A stretch of DNA of 50,834 bases from positions 1-50,834 of the forward strand of contig UQGA01000013.1 in assembly GCA_900540495.1 (NCBI GenBank), read 5' to 3'. The position numbers and the translations under genes are program-made. The DNA comes from an uncultured Eubacteriales bacterium (GTDB lineage: Bacteria; Bacillota; Clostridia; Christensenellales; CAG-138). Below are positions 8,187-16,532 of the stretch, piece by piece. Numbering within the stretch: the first letter of the stretch is position 1; each line of letters opens with the position of its first letter. Below the pieces are notes generated by a model. It was not told the DNA's origin and did no database searches. It was given only the letters and a program-made list of their open reading frames with translations.

Positions 8187-8846
8187 ATGCGGATCAAATG
8201 GTACGGACATTCCTGTTTTTTGCTGAGCACGGACGGCGGCACGCGCGTGCTGACCGATCCCTGCGCGCCCGAGACGGGCTACCGGCTCGCGGACATCGAG
8301 GCGGATGTGGTGACGTGCAGCCACGGCCATTACGACCATAATTACGTCGCCGCCGTGCGCGGCGCCCCGCAGGTCGTGGATACTGCGGGCGGGCATGTGC
8401 TCGGCGCGGGCGGGGGAAGCATCACGGGCGTCCCCACATGGCACGACGGCGACGGCGGCGCCAAGCGCGGGCCAAACCTCGTGTTCATCCTTGAGGTGGA
8501 CGGCCTGCGCGTGGTGCATCTGGGCGATCTTGGGCACGTGCCGGACGCGGCGCAGGCCGCCGCCATCGGCCGGCCGGACGTGCTGTTCCTCCCCGTTGGC
8601 GGCACGTATACGATCGATGCGGCGGGTGCGGTGCAGACGGCGGCGCTGCTGCGGCCGCGGCGCATCGTGCCCATGCATTACCGCACGGAGCGGCTGACCT
8701 TCCCGCTGGACGGGCCGGAGCCGTTTCTTGCGGCGCTGGCGGCGCGCGGCGTGCCGGTGCGGCGGCTTGAAGGAAGCGAATGCGAGTTGGCCGCCCCTGT
8801 GCCGGAGGGGCCGGAGGCGCTGTTGTTTGCCTGCCCGACGGAATGA
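8187..8846 (+). CDS. Metallo-hydrolase, MBL fold (UPF0173-like)
   Basis: A 219-residue metallo-beta-lactamase-fold protein. It begins MRIKWYGHSCFLLST, as the UPF0173/YtkL-type hydrolases do, and carries the metal motif SHGHYDHN, a later histidine-aspartate pair (VVHLGDLGH) and PMHYRT near the C-terminus. The start is ATG 8187 behind AAAGGGG. The substrate of this family is generally unknown. It is followed by a strong terminator, so it forms a one-gene unit. Confidence 0.88.
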   Translation: MRIKWYGHSCFLLSTDGGTRVLTDPCAPETGYRLADIEADVVTCSHGHYDHNYVAAVRGAPQVVDTAGGHVLGAGGGSITGVPTWHDGDGGAKRGPNLVFILEVDGLRVVHLGDLGHVPDAAQAAAIGRPDVLFLPVGGTYTIDAAGAVQTAALLRPRRIVPMHYRTERLTFPLDGPEPFLAALAARGVPVRRLEGSECELAAPVPEGPEALLFACPTE

Positions 8847-8901
8847 GGGAAGGCGCGCGGGGCGAGGCGCGGGAAGCGCTGCGCTTCGGGGACAGGCGTT
8901 G

Positions 8902-8940
8902 AAAGCGCGCCCTGCCATGATCGGCGGGGGCGCGCTTTTT
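8902..8940 (+). terminator. Rho-independent terminator after the MBL hydrolase
   Basis: An 11-bp perfect stem (8902-8912 with 8928-8938, 15-nt loop) running into five T residues (8936-8940), 56 bp after the stop codon. Confidence 0.85.
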
Positions 8941-9436
8941 CCTGTGGCGCGGGAGAAGGGACGCGCGGCGATGGCGCGACGAGGAAAGCGCCGCTGCACG
9001 AGGGGAGAGCGGAAACAGGCGGAAAAGTTCAGGGAAAGGACAAAACAGCTCACCAGCGGAGAGAAAAGAGAAAAAACAATCTGCACAAAGAATGACGCTT
9101 CGCGACACCTTCCATAATAAAACAGATGGGAGAATTTGCACGCCGGCTTTTGTAAAGGCCAACCGGATCGATTGGATTCAAAGGGGCACGGAGTCGTGTA
9201 CCATACAGGCGCCGCCGCCGTTATGAAAGCCAGCGAACCGGCCGTTCGGGAGGGGTCGCAAAAGGCAAACGGGGGGAAGGGGGAGGAAGCAGAGCCGCAG
9301 CCGCTTTGCACGGGGGAGTCCTGCAGCGGAAAAGAGCGTTGGGAAAGCGCGCTGCGGCAATGGGCGCCTCTTGATCGACGACCGGCAAGGACAAGGCTTC
9401 CCGCCCGCCCTTCTACGCCGCTCTGCGGCGTTTTTT
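8941..9436 (+). other. Gene-poor stretch ending in a perfect terminator; possible unannotated RNA
   Basis: No convincing coding frame is present on either strand. The part around 9045-9130 is relatively A-rich and the rest purine-rich. It ends in a perfect terminator (9415-9436). A terminator without a gene before it, and placed before the mgtE promoter, suggests a transcript starting somewhere in 8941-9300. I could not match a known RNA family (no tmRNA, RNase P, SRP, T-box or Mg-sensor core was recognised). A possible -10 is CATAAT at 9113-9118, but there is no good -35. Confidence 0.3.
9415..9436 (+). terminator. Orphan Rho-independent terminator upstream of mgtE
   Basis: A 7-bp perfect stem (ACGCCGC, 9415-9421, with GCGGCGT, 9425-9431), 3-nt loop and six T residues (9431-9436). 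It functions in the plus direction only. No gene precedes it after the terminator at 8940. Confidence 0.8.
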
Positions 9437-9512
9437 CCCGCCGGCCCCCGCGCGCGATTCCCTTCCGCCGCCTTGTCCGGGAAAAAAGCGGCGGCGGGCG
9501 GACAAAAAGGGC

Positions 9513-9541
9513 TTGCCCGCGCCGCCGCGCGGGGGTACAAT
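9513..9541 (+). promoter_or_regulatory. Promoter of the mgtE leader
   Basis: TTGCCC (9513-9518), 17-bp spacer, TACAAT (9536-9541). Transcription would start near 9548, giving a leader of about 310 nt before mgtE. Confidence 0.55.
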
Positions 9542-9547
9542 GATATT

Positions 9548-9759
9548 GTGGCTGGATAGGGCCATCCCAGCGGGCGGCCCGCCCGCGGATGCGCCCGAAA
9601 CGGCAGCCCGCCCAAGCGGGAACCCGGAGCGGAAATCCGGGGAGGCGCCGCGGGAACGGCAACCCAAAGCGACAGCCCAGGGCGGAACGCCCGGAGCGAC
9701 CGTTCCGGAGAGGGAAAATCCCCCGGAGGCGGGGGCAATCTTGAGAAAGGAGCACCGAT
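9548..9759 (+). promoter_or_regulatory. Structured 5' leader of mgtE
   Basis: About 210 nt with several G+C hairpins in series, for example around 9571-9587 (GCGGGC...GCCCGC), 9623-9641, 9681-9693 and 9717-9737, just before the short leader ORF. The conserved core of the ykoK/M-box Mg2+ riboswitch was looked for by eye and not found. A regulatory role is inferred from the position and structure only. Confidence 0.4.
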
Positions 9760-9843
9760 ATGGACGCCAGTCCCAGTCCCAGACGAACCCAGTCGACCCC
9801 AAAACGGGCGGCGTCCGCCGGTCCTGGCGCGCGCCGTCCCTGA
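9760..9843 (+). CDS. Putative 27-residue leader peptide of mgtE
   Basis: A short ORF with a good ribosome site (AAAGGAG, seven bases before the ATG). It begins MDASPSPRRTQSTPKR and continues Ala/Gly/Pro/Arg-rich to a final Pro before TGA. It ends 18 bp before the mgtE ATG, with the mgtE AGGAGG in that gap. The early Asp/Pro residues followed by an Arg pair recall the MgtL leader peptide of Salmonella mgtA (Pro-rich, then Arg-rich), which couples translation to Mg2+ transporter expression; that link is analogy only. It could instead be a chance ORF. Confidence 0.5.
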   Translation: MDASPSPRRTQSTPKRAASAGPGARRP

Positions 9844-9861
9844 ACGACAGGAGGCATAGCC

Positions 9862-11202
9862 ATGATCGATCGCGTGCTGCAGCTGCTTGAGCAGCGGCAT
9901 TACGGCGAGCTTCGGGAACTGCTGGAAACGCTGCACGTTGCCGATATCGCCGATCTGTTTTCCGAAATCGAGGAGCGGGAGCTGCGGCTCCGCCTGTTCC
10001 GCCTGCTGCCAAAGGACAGCGCCGCGGAGACCTTTTCGTACATGGACCCGGACATCCAGCAGGATATCATCGAGTCCATCACCGATGTGGAACTCAAGCG
10101 AATACTGGACGACATGTTCCTCGACGACTGCGTGGACCTCATCGAGGAGATGCCGGCCAACGTCGTGCAGCGCGTGATGCGCAACTCTTCTGCGGAAAAC
10201 CGCAAGCTGATCAACCAATACCTGCAATACCCGGAGGACAGCGCGGGGAGCCTGATGACCAACGAATACGTCTGCCTCAAGCAGGGCATGACGGTCGCCG
10301 ACGCGCTCGCCGCCATCCGGCGGGACGGCGTGGACAAGGAGACGATCGACAACTGTTATGTTGTCTCGCCCGACCGCCGGCTCGAAGGGGAGGTCACGTT
10401 GCGCCAGCTCGTGCTGTCGGACCCGGCTGCGCCCATCACCGAGCTGATGGATGACAACGTGCACTCGTGCCACACGCACGACGACGAGGAACAGATCGCG
10501 CAGGCGTTCACGCATTACGACCTGCTGGCCATGCCGGTGGTGGACAACGAAAACCGGCTCGTCGGCATCATCACGATCGACGACGCGGTGGACGTCATCC
10601 AGGAGGAGAACACGGAGGACTTTGAAATCATGGCCGGCATGGCGCCGTCGGAGGACACGTACCTCAAGACACCCGTGCTCACGCTGGCCAAAAACCGCAT
10701 CGTTTGGTTGCTGGTGCTCATGCTGTCAGCCATGGTGACCGGCGCGCTGCTCCAGCACTACGAGGCGGCCATCTCTGCGCTGCCGCTGCTGGTTTCGTTC
10801 ATTCCCATGCTGATGGACACCGGCGGCAACGGCGGGTCGCAGGCCTCGACCATGGTCATCCGCGGTCTTGCGCTCGACGAGATCCGCCCGGCCGATCTGC
10901 TCACCGTGTGGTGGAAGGAGGCGCGGGTGGCGCTGCTATGCGGCGGCGTACTTGCGGCGGTCAACTTTCTGCGCATCTGGGTCCAGTATGGGGATGTGGG
11001 GATTGCGGCGGTCGTGGCGCTGACGCTCATCTGCACGATCTTCATTGCCAAGTCGCTCGGCTGCCTGCTGCCCATGGCGGCGAAGAAGCTCCGGCTTGAC
11101 CCGGCGCTGATGGCCTCGCCCCTGATCACGACGATCACGGACGCCTGCTCGATCCTCGTGTTCTTCCAGTTTTCCACGCTCATCCTCGCCGACCGGCTGT
11201 AG
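9862..11202 (+). CDS. mgtE: Magnesium transporter MgtE
   Basis: A 446-residue Mg2+ channel of the plasma membrane. The order matches the family: an N-terminal superhelical domain (about 1-125), a CBS-domain pair (about 130-250, including the TNEYVCLKQGMTVADALAAI and MPVVDNENRLVGIITIDDAV sections) that senses cytosolic Mg2+, and a five-span pore domain with the family signature FIPMLMDTGGNGGSQASTM. AGGAGG precedes the ATG. The leader peptide and hairpins upstream suggest additional post-transcriptional control. The tatD-like gene follows after 18 bp, probably on the same transcript. Confidence 0.96.
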   Translation: MIDRVLQLLEQRHYGELRELLETLHVADIADLFSEIEERELRLRLFRLLPKDSAAETFSYMDPDIQQDIIESITDVELKRILDDMFLDDCVDLIEEMPANVVQRVMRNSSAENRKLINQYLQYPEDSAGSLMTNEYVCLKQGMTVADALAAIRRDGVDKETIDNCYVVSPDRRLEGEVTLRQLVLSDPAAPITELMDDNVHSCHTHDDEEQIAQAFTHYDLLAMPVVDNENRLVGIITIDDAVDVIQEENTEDFEIMAGMAPSEDTYLKTPVLTLAKNRIVWLLVLMLSAMVTGALLQHYEAAISALPLLVSFIPMLMDTGGNGGSQASTMVIRGLALDEIRPADLLTVWWKEARVALLCGGVLAAVNFLRIWVQYGDVGIAAVVALTLICTIFIAKSLGCLLPMAAKKLRLDPALMASPLITTITDACSILVFFQFSTLILADRL

Positions 11203-11220
11203 GGAAAGGAAGGCTTCGGC

Positions 11221-11985
11221 ATGGAACTGTTTGAGACGCACATGCATCTGCTCGATGAGCGGTTCGACGACGACCGCGACGCGGTGGCGGCGGCGCTGCC
11301 GGCGGCGGGCGTCACGCGCGCGCTGGAGGCCTGCTGTACGGCGGCCGATCTCGACCGGGTGATCGCGCTTTGTGAGGAGTGGCCGCATATCTGGGGCAGC
11401 GCCGGGGTTCACCCGCACAGTGCGGCGGCGTGGGACGCGGCGGCGGCGGACGCCGTCGTGCGCGCGCTCGCGCATCCGCGCATCGTGGCCGTGGGCGAGA
11501 TCGGGCTCGATTATCATTATGATTTTGCGCCGCGCGCCGCGCAGCAAAACGCTTTTGCCGATCAGCTGGACATCGCCGCCGCGCACGGCGTGCCCGTGCT
11601 CATCCACGACCGTGAGGCGCACGGCGACTGCCTGGCGCTGCTGCGCGCCCGGCGGGGCCGGGTCGCCGGCGTGATGCACTGCTTTTCCGGCAGCTACGAG
11701 ACGGCGCGGGAGTGCGTCGATCTCGGGCTGTACGTCGCCTTCGGCGGGGCGTTGACGTTCAAAAACGCGGCCACCCGGCGGGACATCGCCGCGAGGCTGC
11801 CGCTGGAGCGTCTGCTCATCGAGACGGATTGCCCGTATATGACGCCGGAACCGTTGCGCGGCCAGCGCAACGATCCCCGTCTCGTGCGCCTGGTTGTGGA
11901 GGCGCTTGCCGCTGCGCGCGGCGAGGAGGTCGAGCGCGTTGCCGCCGCTACAACGTGCAACGCGCGCGCGCTGTTCGCCCTCTGA
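11221..11985 (+). CDS. TatD-family metal-dependent hydrolase
   Basis: A 254-residue TIM-barrel hydrolase of the TatD DNase family, a likely cytosolic 3'-5' exonuclease acting in DNA repair or quality control. The metal-site motifs are all visible: ETHMHL at the N-terminus, GEIGLDYHYD, VLIHDREAH, VMHCFSGS and LIETDCPYMTPEPLRG. AAAGGAAGG lies before the ATG. It probably shares the mgtE transcript; there is no known functional link. It ends 9 bp from the convergent chromate transporter gene. Confidence 0.93.
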   Translation: MELFETHMHLLDERFDDDRDAVAAALPAAGVTRALEACCTAADLDRVIALCEEWPHIWGSAGVHPHSAAAWDAAAADAVVRALAHPRIVAVGEIGLDYHYDFAPRAAQQNAFADQLDIAAAHGVPVLIHDREAHGDCLALLRARRGRVAGVMHCFSGSYETARECVDLGLYVAFGGALTFKNAATRRDIAARLPLERLLIETDCPYMTPEPLRGQRNDPRLVRLVVEALAAARGEEVERVAAATTCNARALFAL

Positions 11986-11994
11986 CCGGGCGGG

Positions 11995-12555
11995 TCATCC
12001 CGCAATCAGGCCGTACGCCAGATTGGCTGCGCCGCAGAGCGCCATAACCAGGATCGGGTTCCAACGCAAGCGCCGCAGCACAATCAACGCCGCCGCAAAC
12101 AGCACGAGGGCGGGCGCGCACAGCGCCGGGAGCGAGAACGCCTGCCCGTCAAACGCCACCTGGCCGAGAATGGACAGCCCGGCCGCCGCGATCAGCGCGA
12201 CGACCGCCGGGCGCAGGCTGGACAGCACTTCCTGCAGCACCGGCAGCCCCCGATAGCGGTAATAGATCCGCGCAAGAACGGAAACGATCACACAGGAGGG
12301 CAGGATGCAGCCGAACGTGGCCGCCAGCGCGCCGCCGATGCCCGCGATGCGGATGCCGACGAACGTGGCGGCGTTGACGGCGATCGGTCCGGGCGTCATC
12401 TCCGCGATGGTCACCAGATCGGCAAACTCCCCCATCGTCAGCCAGGCATACCGCTCTACGACCTGGCTTTGGATCAGCGGCATGGCCGCATAGCCGCCGC
12501 CGATGCTGAACAGCCCCACCTGCAAAAAGCTCAAGAACAACTGGAACAGCGTCAC
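11995..12555 (-). CDS. Chromate transporter subunit, short CHR protein (second of pair)
   Basis: A 186-residue single-domain CHR membrane protein. It has the family pattern FLQVGLFSIGGGYAAMPLIQ near the N-terminus and EMTPGPIAVNAATFVGIRIAG, followed by about four hydrophobic spans. Short CHR proteins act as pairs in Firmicutes. Its ATG overlaps the stop of the partner gene by 4 bp, so the two are translationally coupled and probably work as a heterodimer. The real substrate of such pairs in anaerobes may be another oxyanion. Confidence 0.92.
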   Translation of the reverse strand: MTLFQLFLSFLQVGLFSIGGGYAAMPLIQSQVVERYAWLTMGEFADLVTIAEMTPGPIAVNAATFVGIRIAGIGGALAATFGCILPSCVIVSVLARIYYRYRGLPVLQEVLSSLRPAVVALIAAAGLSILGQVAFDGQAFSLPALCAPALVLFAAALIVLRRLRWNPILVMALCGAANLAYGLIAG

Positions 12556-13304
12556 GGTTGCGCCTCCCCCCTGCGCCGCCGCCGCAGCGCCTGCCCGACG
12601 CCTACGAGCGCGGCGGCGAGAATGATGAACACCACGTTGACGTTAAAGAAAAAGCTGGCCACGAACGCCGCCGCCATTACGGCGAGGGAAAGCGGCGACC
12701 GCTGCCGCAGGATCGGGCCGCCAAGGTTGCAACCCACATCCAGGATTACGGCGGCCACGCCCGCCTGCATGCCTTTGAGCGCCAGCGCGACATAGCGGTT
12801 GGCGGCGAACGCATGATAGAACAGCGAGACGGCCGAAAGGATGAGCATTGGCGGCAGGATCGTGCCGAGGGTGGCGACCAGCATCCCGGCAAAGCCCGCC
12901 ACGCGCCAGCCGACGAGGATGGCGGCGTTGACGGCGATCGCGCCGGGCGAGGACTGCGCCAGCGCCGTGAGATCGAGCATCTCCTGTTCGTCGATCCAGT
13001 GCAGCCGGTCCACGAACCGGCGCTTCATGAACGTCACGATGACAAAACCGCCGCCGAACGTGCAGGCGCTGATGTAGAGCGTAGCGAAGAAAAGCTGCGC
13101 GAGCGTGCGCCGGCGGCCCGCTCCGCCCGCGGCCGGGCCGCCGGGAACGTCCCGGCGCGCGCCCGTCCCGGCGGGAGCCGCCGCATCGCCGGCTGGCAAA
13201 GCCGCTTCCGGCGCGTCGCATCGCTCGTCCTTCCCGCCGTCGGGCGTGTCGTTCCGAACCGCGCCGGCATGCAGGCGTGCGGCTGCATCCGGTTTCTCCT
13301 CCAT
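12552..13304 (-). CDS. Chromate transporter subunit, CHR protein with disordered N-terminus (first of pair)
   Basis: A 250-residue CHR-domain protein. Residues from about 65 onward carry the usual motifs (ISACTFGGGFVIVTFMKRRF; ALAQSSPGAIAVNAAILVGW) and membrane spans. The first ~60 residues are a hydrophilic Ala/Gly/Pro/Asp-rich extension not usual for short CHR proteins, which may be a cytoplasmic tail or may mean the true start is further in. Only a weak GGGGTG precedes the ATG at 13304. It is divergent from a LysR gene. Confidence 0.88.
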   Translation of the reverse strand: MEEKPDAAARLHAGAVRNDTPDGGKDERCDAPEAALPAGDAAAPAGTGARRDVPGGPAAGGAGRRRTLAQLFFATLYISACTFGGGFVIVTFMKRRFVDRLHWIDEQEMLDLTALAQSSPGAIAVNAAILVGWRVAGFAGMLVATLGTILPPMLILSAVSLFYHAFAANRYVALALKGMQAGVAAVILDVGCNLGGPILRQRSPLSLAVMAAAFVASFFFNVNVVFIILAAALVGVGQALRRRRRGEAQP

Positions 13305-13332
13305 AATTGTTCACCCCATTCCATTCTATCGC

Positions 13333-13361
13333 TTGCGCGGTGGGATGTAAAATGCTATTGT
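13333..13361 (+). promoter_or_regulatory. Candidate promoter of the second LysR gene
   Basis: TTGCGC (13333-13338), 17-bp spacer, TATTGT (13356-13361), in the 102-bp divergent interval between the chromate transporter and LysR genes. It would start transcription near 13368, compatible with the TTG start at 13407 but not with the ATG at 13363. Confidence 0.45.
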
Positions 13362-13406
13362 TATATGGATTTGATAACCAAAACGGCATACAAGGGGGAG
13401 AGAGGC

Positions 13407-14333
13407 TTGACGATCCGCCACCTGAGGGTTTTTGTCGCCGTCTGCCGGGCCCGAAGCGTCACGCGGGCTGCGGAGGCGCTGCATATGACGCAGCCGGCCG
13501 TCACGCGCGCGGTGCAGGAGCTGGAACGATACTACGGCGTGCGCCTGTTCGAGCGGATCAACCGCCGCCTTTCGCCCACGGCCTGCGGGGAGCGGTTTTA
13601 TGCGCAGGCGCTGCACATCGTGGATTCGTTCGACGGCATGGAGCGGGGATTGCGCAACTGGGAGGAGCACGGCGTCCTGCGCGTGGGCGCGACGATCACG
13701 CTCGGCACCGTACTGCTGCCGGAGGCGGTTGCCGCATTTCAGCGGCAGCACCCGGGCATGCGCGTGGAGGCGCGCGTGGCCAGGGGGGAGGAGATCCGGC
13801 GCGCGCTGCACGACAACCGGATCGACCTTGCGTTGATTGAGGGCGGGGCGGCCGATGACGATCTGGTGCAGGAGCCGCTTTCGCAGGATCGGCTCGTGCT
13901 CATTACGCCGCCGGACGACCCGTTGCTTAAGCGCGAACGGTTGCTGCTTGCGGACCTGCGGGACTGCCGCCTGCTGCTGCGCGAAACCGGCAGCGCCGGG
14001 CGCGCGTTGCTCGAGCACGTGTTCGCCGTACACGGCGTGCCGCTCGTGCCGCTCTGGGAGAGCGCCAGCACGCGCGCGCTCGTGCAGGCGGTCGCGGCGG
14101 GGCTCGGGATTGCCTTCCTGCCGGAGCGGCTCGTGCGCGACGACCTCCTTGCCGGGCGGGTGTGCTCGCGGCCGGTGGAGGACGAGCCGTTCCGGCGCGA
14201 CAACGGCATCGTATGGCATCGCAACAAGTTCCTGACCCCGTCGGCACTGGCGTTCCTTTCCCTCTGCCACGCGCTGTCCGACGGCCTTGCACAGGCGGAG
14301 GGGAGCGCCGGCGGGGCGGACGGCCGGGCATGA
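13407..14333 (+). CDS. LysR-family transcriptional regulator (divergent from chromate transporter)
   Basis: A 308-residue LysR protein. The helix-turn-helix occupies about residues 1-60 (TIRHLRVFVAVCRARSVTRA, then ALHMTQPAVTRAVQELERYY), and a substrate-binding-like effector domain begins near residue 85 (LRVGATITLGTVLLPEAVAA). The start is TTG at 13407 with GGGGGAGAGAGG just upstream; the earlier in-frame ATG would lie at the transcription start. Divergence from the CHR pair suggests it regulates that transporter. The last ~25 residues are a Gly/Ala-rich tail. Confidence 0.9.
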   Translation: MTIRHLRVFVAVCRARSVTRAAEALHMTQPAVTRAVQELERYYGVRLFERINRRLSPTACGERFYAQALHIVDSFDGMERGLRNWEEHGVLRVGATITLGTVLLPEAVAAFQRQHPGMRVEARVARGEEIRRALHDNRIDLALIEGGAADDDLVQEPLSQDRLVLITPPDDPLLKRERLLLADLRDCRLLLRETGSAGRALLEHVFAVHGVPLVPLWESASTRALVQAVAAGLGIAFLPERLVRDDLLAGRVCSRPVEDEPFRRDNGIVWHRNKFLTPSALAFLSLCHALSDGLAQAEGSAGGADGRA

Positions 14334-14476
14334 CGCAGCGGGAGGGCCGTGTAGGCAAACGGCGAAGGGCCTCCGCGCCCCGCGCGGCGCGGCGAGCGGC
14401 CGGCGGGCCGGGAAACGGGGCGCAGCGCGGCGGGGAATGTTCCGAGTTTGTTTACAGAATGGACATGTGCGGCGGC

Positions 14477-14506
14477 TTGCCGATCGGGGCGTGCGGCGGC
14501 TATAAT
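14477..14506 (+). promoter_or_regulatory. Promoter of the MoxR/DUF58/transglutaminase operon
   Basis: TTGCCG (14477-14482), 18-bp spacer, a consensus TATAAT (14501-14506). Transcription would begin near 14513, leaving an untranslated leader of about 90 nt. The -10 overlaps an in-frame ATG at 14505, which therefore cannot be the start of the next gene. Confidence 0.7.
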
Positions 14507-14603
14507 GAGGATAATCCATCATACGGTATCCTCGGCGGCAAGCGGCTCATTGCGCCGCCGATCATGTGCGCCGGGCGGCGCAATCCGGGGGAGGTGTGTT
14601 CCG

Positions 14604-15536
14604 ATCAGTAACGTAGAGGGCATCATCGAGGAGGTGCGAAAGGCCGTAGTCGGCAAGGAATCCGTGCTCGTGCGGGTGCTGCTGGCCATTCTGGCGCGCG
14701 GGCATATCCTGTTGGAGGACATGCCCGGCGTGGGCAAGACAACGATGGCGCTGGCCTTTTCCAAGGCGCTGGCGCTGGATTACAACCGCGTACAGTTTAC
14801 GCCGGATGTGCTGCCCTCCGACATCATCGGATTTTCGATTTACGACAAGGCCACCGATTCCATGAAATACCATGCCGGGGCGGTGCTGTGCAACCTGTTC
14901 CTCGCCGACGAGCTCAACCGCGCCACCAGCCGCACGCAGTCCGCGCTGCTTGAGGCGATGGAGGAAGGACAGGTCACGGTGGACGGGCAGTCGCACCCGG
15001 TGCCGCAGCCGTTTGTGGTCATCGCCACGCAAAATCCGGTCGGCGCTTCCGGCACGCAACTGCTGCCGGACTCGCAGATGGATCGGTTCATGGTGCGCCT
15101 GTCCATCGGGTATCCCAAGGCGGAGGACGAGCGCGAGATGCTGCGCCGCCGCCGCGGGGCATACAACCCGCTGGAGAGCGTGCGACAGGTCGTCGGCCAT
15201 GGCGAACTGCAGACCATGCGCGAGACGGTGGACGGCGTGTTCATCGACGACGCGATTTACGATTATATCATCCGGCTCAGCGCAGGCACGCGCACGCATC
15301 CGAAGGTGCTGCAGGGCGCGAGCCCGCGTGCGTCGCTGGCGGTGGCGTCCATGGCGCGCGCCGCGGCGTATGTGCAGGGGCGCGACTATGTCCTCCCGGC
15401 CGACGTGCGCCTGGTATACCGGGAGACGGTCGCGCACCGGCTGCTGCTCACGCCGGAGGCGGAGAGCGCGGGGGCGACTGCGACGGGGGTGCTCGACGAG
15501 CTGCTCAAAAGCACGAGCGCGCCGCGCATCGCATAG
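14604..15536 (+). CDS. MoxR-family AAA+ ATPase
   Basis: A ~310-residue AAA+ ATPase of the MoxR family, chaperone-like partners of DUF58 and VWA proteins. Walker A is in ILLEDMPGVGKTTMALAFSK, Walker B in CNLFLADELNRA, sensor 1 in FVVIATQNPVG, and the lid domain is C-terminal. The start is odd: a strong GGGGGAGG (14587-14594) has no in-frame ATG, GTG or TTG at a normal distance. Translating from ATC at 14604 gives a family-typical N-terminus (SNVEGIIEEVRKAVVGKE), so a rare ATC initiator or a base error is likely. It is the first gene of a three-gene operon. Confidence 0.9.
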   Translation: MSNVEGIIEEVRKAVVGKESVLVRVLLAILARGHILLEDMPGVGKTTMALAFSKALALDYNRVQFTPDVLPSDIIGFSIYDKATDSMKYHAGAVLCNLFLADELNRATSRTQSALLEAMEEGQVTVDGQSHPVPQPFVVIATQNPVGASGTQLLPDSQMDRFMVRLSIGYPKAEDEREMLRRRRGAYNPLESVRQVVGHGELQTMRETVDGVFIDDAIYDYIIRLSAGTRTHPKVLQGASPRASLAVASMARAAAYVQGRDYVLPADVRLVYRETVAHRLLLTPEAESAGATATGVLDELLKSTSAPRIA

Positions 15537-15539
15537 CGC

Positions 15540-16532
15540 ATGTTTGCGCGCAGGATGCTGTACATAGCCGCGCTTACCGGCGCGGTCACCTTTCATCTGT
15601 TTTATACCGAATTCGATTCCTACCTGCTCCTGTTGGCATTGCTGGTGCTGCCGGTGCTTTCGTTTGCGCTGAGCCTGCCGGCCATGCTGCGCGTGCGCGT
15701 GCGCCTCATCGCGCCGGAGAGCGTGGCGCGCGGGGCGGCGGCGGAGCTGACCGTGCGCATGGAGTGCGCCGGGACGCTTCCCACGGGCGGCATGCGGTTG
15801 CGGCTGTACAGCCACAACCGGCTGACGGGCGAAGAGCCGTACCCGCCGCGCGTGTATCTGCCGGCGGGCTGTACGCAGTCGGTCAAGCTGCCCATCCATA
15901 CCGCGCATTGCGGCTGTATCGCGTTTGCGGCGGCGCGCGTGCGCGTGCTGGACCATCTGGGGCTCATCGCGCTGCCGGTGCGCCGGTGCGCGCCGGTGCT
16001 CGTGACGGTGTTGCCCGTGCCGGCGGCGCCGGACCCGGTGCCAAAGCTGTTCGATTTTGCCTCCTACGACCTGCGGCCCAAGCCCGGCGGCGGGTTCTCC
16101 GAGGAGCATGAGCTGCGGCCGTACCGGGAGGGCGATCCGCTTGTGAGCGTCCACTGGAAGCTGTCGAGCAAGCACGATTCGCTCATCGTGCGCGAGGCGC
16201 TGGAGCCGCGCGTAAAACCCGTGATTCTCTCGTTCGACATGGCGGGCGCGCCCGAAGCGCTGGATGCGACGCTCGCGCAGTTGGCATGGCTGTCGAACCG
16301 GCTGAGCGCGCACCATATCGCGCACCTGCTGCAGTGGTACGATGCGGACGGCCGGCTTGTGAGCGAGCGCGTGACCGGCAAGCAGTCGTTTGACCGGTTG
16401 CTCAAGCGGCTGCTGTCGCGCCCGGCGGCGGAGCGGGCGCTGCCCCGGGTGGCACCGCACACGGCGGCCGGCTATTTCCATATCGCGGCGGGCGCCGACC
16501 GGGGGACCCGTGGATCGGAGGCGCAGCCATGA
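15540..16532 (+). CDS. DUF58 domain-containing membrane protein
   Basis: A 330-residue protein with two N-terminal membrane spans (about 8-50) and a large domain with the DUF58 signature, ELRPYREGDPLVSVHWKLSS, at about residues 195-215. The family resembles VWA domains and works with MoxR ATPases and transglutaminase-like membrane proteins. The ATG lies 4 bp after the MoxR stop with no separate ribosome site, so it is translationally coupled. The biochemical role in Firmicutes is not established. Confidence 0.93.
   Translation: MFARRMLYIAALTGAVTFHLFYTEFDSYLLLLALLVLPVLSFALSLPAMLRVRVRLIAPESVARGAAAELTVRMECAGTLPTGGMRLRLYSHNRLTGEEPYPPRVYLPAGCTQSVKLPIHTAHCGCIAFAAARVRVLDHLGLIALPVRRCAPVLVTVLPVPAAPDPVPKLFDFASYDLRPKPGGGFSEEHELRPYREGDPLVSVHWKLSSKHDSLIVREALEPRVKPVILSFDMAGAPEALDATLAQLAWLSNRLSAHHIAHLLQWYDADGRLVSERVTGKQSFDRLLKRLLSRPAAERALPRVAPHTAAGYFHIAAGADRGTRGSEAQP

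Noticed and set aside
9548..9759. M-box (ykoK) Mg2+ riboswitch before mgtE
   Set aside because: The conserved core sequence could not be found by eye; a covariance-model search would settle it.
8166..9863. Long minus-strand open frames over the mgtE upstream region
   Set aside because: Low-complexity Arg/Pro/Ala translation, no ribosome site, and antisense to the hydrolase and the mgtE leader.
12558..13406. Plus-strand extension of the second LysR gene
   Set aside because: It is antisense to the chromate transporter genes, and the LysR domain begins at the TTG at 13407.
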